A DNA stretch of 64,000 nucleotides from Chlamydiales bacterium (GTDB taxonomy: Bacteria; Chlamydiota; Chlamydiia; Chlamydiales; SM23-39). The DNA lies in contig JAUXXF010000026.1 in assembly GCA_030681135.1 (NCBI GenBank), forward strand, positions 1 to 64,000, read 5' to 3'. Below the pieces are notes generated by a model, which saw nothing but the letters and a program-made list of their open reading frames with translations, was not told the DNA's origin and searched no databases. The stretch's first letter is position 1. Each line of letters opens with the position of its first letter. The position numbers and the translations under genes are program-made. Below are positions 62,100 to 64,000 of the stretch, piece after piece.

Positions 62100-63893
62100 A
62101 TGCGAATTCCACCAGTCCGAGCTATTTCGTTTTTTCCTTTCAAAGAAGAACTAAAAAACTACTCATTCTCCTTTCTCCATAAAGACTCAATGGCCGCTCT
62201 TGCGGTCGCCTTAACGACAATTCCTCAGTCGATCGCTTATTCCCTGCTAGCGGGGCTTCCTCCGATTGCAGGCCTTTTCTCCGCGATCTTCGGCACAATT
62301 TTTACAGCCCTTTTCGGCTCATCGCGCCATCTTGTATCAGGGCCTAGCACAGGGGTTGCGATCTTAATCCAAACTTCGATTAGCGATATTTTATATACCT
62401 ATTTTCCTCAGGCCTCCCTTGCAGAAAAAAATCTCTTAACGCTTCAGATTTTAGGTCAAATTGTCTTAATCATGGGACTCATCCAAATTGCTGCTGCCTT
62501 TCTTAACGTGAGCAAGCTGCTGCAATTTGTCAGCCGCCCTGTTATCTTGGGGTATTTTTCAGGGATCATTGTTGCGATTCTCGTGACGCAGTTTTTTTAT
62601 TTTTTTGGGATCCCCTTCCCGAGAGCAGATCAGCCTATTCTCATGAAGGCTGTCTATTTTTTCCTCTCTTTATCCCAGGTTCAATGGAACGCTACAATCA
62701 TCGGTCTTATCGGGTTTGCTTTTCTTTTGTTTTGTAAAAAAAGATATCCAAATTGGCCTCAGGCTCTCATGATGCTCGTCATTACATCTGCTGTTGCGGC
62801 AGGAGCTCATGCCTGGTTAAACGTTCCCCTCGTTCCTACCCTTCGCGAGTTCCCTTTAAGCGATTTTCTTCCGAAGCTCTCCTTTCCTCTCCTGGATTTA
62901 TCGCTTCTCAACAAAGTCTTTCCTGCTGCTGCTGCCATTGCCTTATTAGCCATCCTCGAAGTATTTTCCATCTCCCGCCAAGTCGCCGCTTTGAGCGGAC
63001 AAAAGCTCTCGACAAACCAAGATGTCTTTGGTCTAGGAGTAGGCAATACGATCTTATCGTTTATCTCAGGATCCATGCCTGCCTCCGGGAGCGCTTCTCG
63101 CACTTCTCTCAACTACCGACTGCATGCCAAGACAAGAATGGCAGCAATTCTCAGCGGCCTTTTTGTAGCTCTTATTATTTTTTTCTGTTGGCCTCTTGTA
63201 CAAAGGATTCCTCTCGCAGCTCTCGCTGCCCTGCTCATCTCCACGGTTCCCTCTCTTCTCAACTTTCAGGAAATTAAACTCTCTCTCAGGGCCACAAGAG
63301 AAGATGCTTGGGTCTTTTTTCTCACCTTCATTTCTTGTCTTATCTTCAGCCTTGACGTCGCTTTCTTCATCGGCATCGTGATCTCTATCGGGAACTTTCT
63401 TCGAAAATCCTCCACTCCCCATCTCGTCGAATATGCTTTTAACTCCAAAGGTAGACTCGTCACGATCTCCCCTCAAGAAAACATCCATCGGCAAATACGC
63501 ATCATCGGGATTACAGGAGAGCTCTACTTCGCCTCCGCGGATCTCTTCCAATCAGCCTTACACTCTATCGCAGAAGATCGCCAAGTCCAAACTATCGTTC
63601 TCAGGCTAAACACCGTCTATCACATGGACGCCTCTATGTGCCTTGCCATCACGGCCCTTCACGATCTTCTTCGTTCTACCAATCGCTTCCTCGTCATCAG
63701 CGGTGTCACCGAAGAGGTCTGGCATGTCTTCCACCGCGCAGGCCTCGTCAAACAAATCGGCCTCGACAACATCTACTTCACCGACGAAAGCAATCCACAA
63801 TTTTCCACCTGGAAAGCGTGTCTCCGCGCTCAAGAACTCATCCACCGCCAAACTTTGAGCGAGACTTCGCCGAAAAGTCTGCCAAAGGGCTGA
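62100..63893 (+). CDS. SulP family anion transporter with STAS domain
   Basis: 597 aa. The hydrophobic first ~420 residues hold the SulP/SLC26 signature (VALTTIPQSIAYSLLAGLPP) and about 12-14 helices, including SRHLVSGPSTGVAIL and SGSMPASGSASRTSLNYRLH. A cytosolic STAS domain follows (VQTIVLRLNTVYHMDASMCL). It could carry sulfate, bicarbonate or dicarboxylates; the substrate cannot be deduced. Its 3' end overlaps the partial gene on the opposite strand. Confidence 0.9.
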   Translation: MRIPPVRAISFFPFKEELKNYSFSFLHKDSMAALAVALTTIPQSIAYSLLAGLPPIAGLFSAIFGTIFTALFGSSRHLVSGPSTGVAILIQTSISDILYTYFPQASLAEKNLLTLQILGQIVLIMGLIQIAAAFLNVSKLLQFVSRPVILGYFSGIIVAILVTQFFYFFGIPFPRADQPILMKAVYFFLSLSQVQWNATIIGLIGFAFLLFCKKRYPNWPQALMMLVITSAVAAGAHAWLNVPLVPTLREFPLSDFLPKLSFPLLDLSLLNKVFPAAAAIALLAILEVFSISRQVAALSGQKLSTNQDVFGLGVGNTILSFISGSMPASGSASRTSLNYRLHAKTRMAAILSGLFVALIIFFCWPLVQRIPLAALAALLISTVPSLLNFQEIKLSLRATREDAWVFFLTFISCLIFSLDVAFFIGIVISIGNFLRKSSTPHLVEYAFNSKGRLVTISPQENIHRQIRIIGITGELYFASADLFQSALHSIAEDRQVQTIVLRLNTVYHMDASMCLAITALHDLLRSTNRFLVISGVTEEVWHVFHRAGLVKQIGLDNIYFTDESNPQFSTWKACLRAQELIHRQTLSETSPKSLPKG

Positions 63894-64000
63894 CGCCCTT
63901 ATGAGATCCATTTTGAGCTTTTTGCTCTTGAAGAATCTTAGCCGCCTCTTCATCTGAAAGGATATGAGAGAAATTAGAGTGATGAAATTGAACTTCTGCA
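63838..64000 (-). CDS. C-terminal part of a gene entering from the right edge
   Basis: A minus-strand frame open to the edge ends at the TGA at 63838-63840. It reads AEVQFHHSNFSHILSDEEAA then KILQEQKAQNGSHKGVSPLA, a protein-like composition. It overlaps the end of the SulP gene by 56 bp. No family recognised; the call depends on the unseen upstream part. Confidence 0.4.
   Translation of the reverse strand, partial: AEVQFHHSNFSHILSDEEAAKILQEQKAQNGSHKGVSPLADFSAKSRSKFGGG

Noticed and set aside
63066..63551. Minus-strand 161-codon frame inside the SulP gene
   Set aside because: Antisense to a well-supported transporter; composition is not protein-like.

Overview
This window looks like the chromosome of a chlamydia-related bacterium (phylum Chlamydiota, probably one of the environmental or amoeba-associated families rather than Chlamydia itself). 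From memory, several gene blocks follow the Chlamydia trachomatis order: nrdR-dksA-lspA; a metal ABC transporter next to rplU-rpmA-obgE; tsp next to rpsL-rpsG-fusA-rpsJ; nifU-nifS-gpmA-rluB with birA-rodA nearby; and the type III secretion genes cdsO-cdsP-cdsQ. The species is not identified, and no database search was possible.

Layout. 1-10.4 kb is chromosomal backbone: an overlapping minus-strand operon (nrdR, dksA, lspA, cinA, an rRNA-type methyltransferase), tRNA-Ser(GGA), a znuABC-like importer and rplU-rpmA-obgE. It is followed by an orphan HipA-N-terminal (HipS-like) gene behind a 28-bp palindrome and a truncated Rhs/YD-repeat gene. 10.5-30.8 kb is a mobile region at the 3' end of tRNA-Phe. 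The tRNA (30709-30781) abuts a tyrosine recombinase, and copies of the last ~41-43 bp of the tRNA recur at 13394 and 10949. This suggests two tandem insertions. The older, 2.4-kb one is decaying: it has a frameshifted BRO gene and a DUF2892 remnant. The newer, 17.3-kb one has a phage-satellite-like layout: integrase, excisionase-like HTH, DnaB-N/RepA-like helicase, a large unknown protein, GGTAACC iterons, and large and small terminase, but no portal, capsid or tail genes. Its cargo is an AbiEi/AbiEii system with a palindromic operator, a methyltransferase and a double-Nudix protein, converging on a six-gene operon that resembles an antibiotic-resistance cluster (flavin-type oxidase, Vat-like and GNAT acetyltransferases, ANT-like nucleotidyltransferase, ABC exporter).

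30.8-45.9 kb returns to backbone: tsp, the str operon (rpsL-rpsG-fusA-rpsJ) with a clear promoter and terminator, a tandem duplication of an Inc-like membrane protein plus lipoprotein, rodA, birA, a beta-propeller protein, nifU, nifS (with unusual active-site residues), gpmA and rluB. 45.9-64 kb holds a phosphate permease, a membrane-anchored endonuclease/exonuclease/phosphatase-fold protein, a two-DTG aspartyl-protease-like lipoprotein, glgP, an amino-acid-binding lipoprotein, cdsO-cdsP-cdsQ, a SWIM-SNF2 helicase, der and a SulP transporter.

Best candidate for something new: the 13.4-30.75 kb element, a putative chlamydial phage satellite that carries its own replication module, a packaging module, a type IV toxin-antitoxin/abortive-infection pair and a drug-modification/efflux-like operon.
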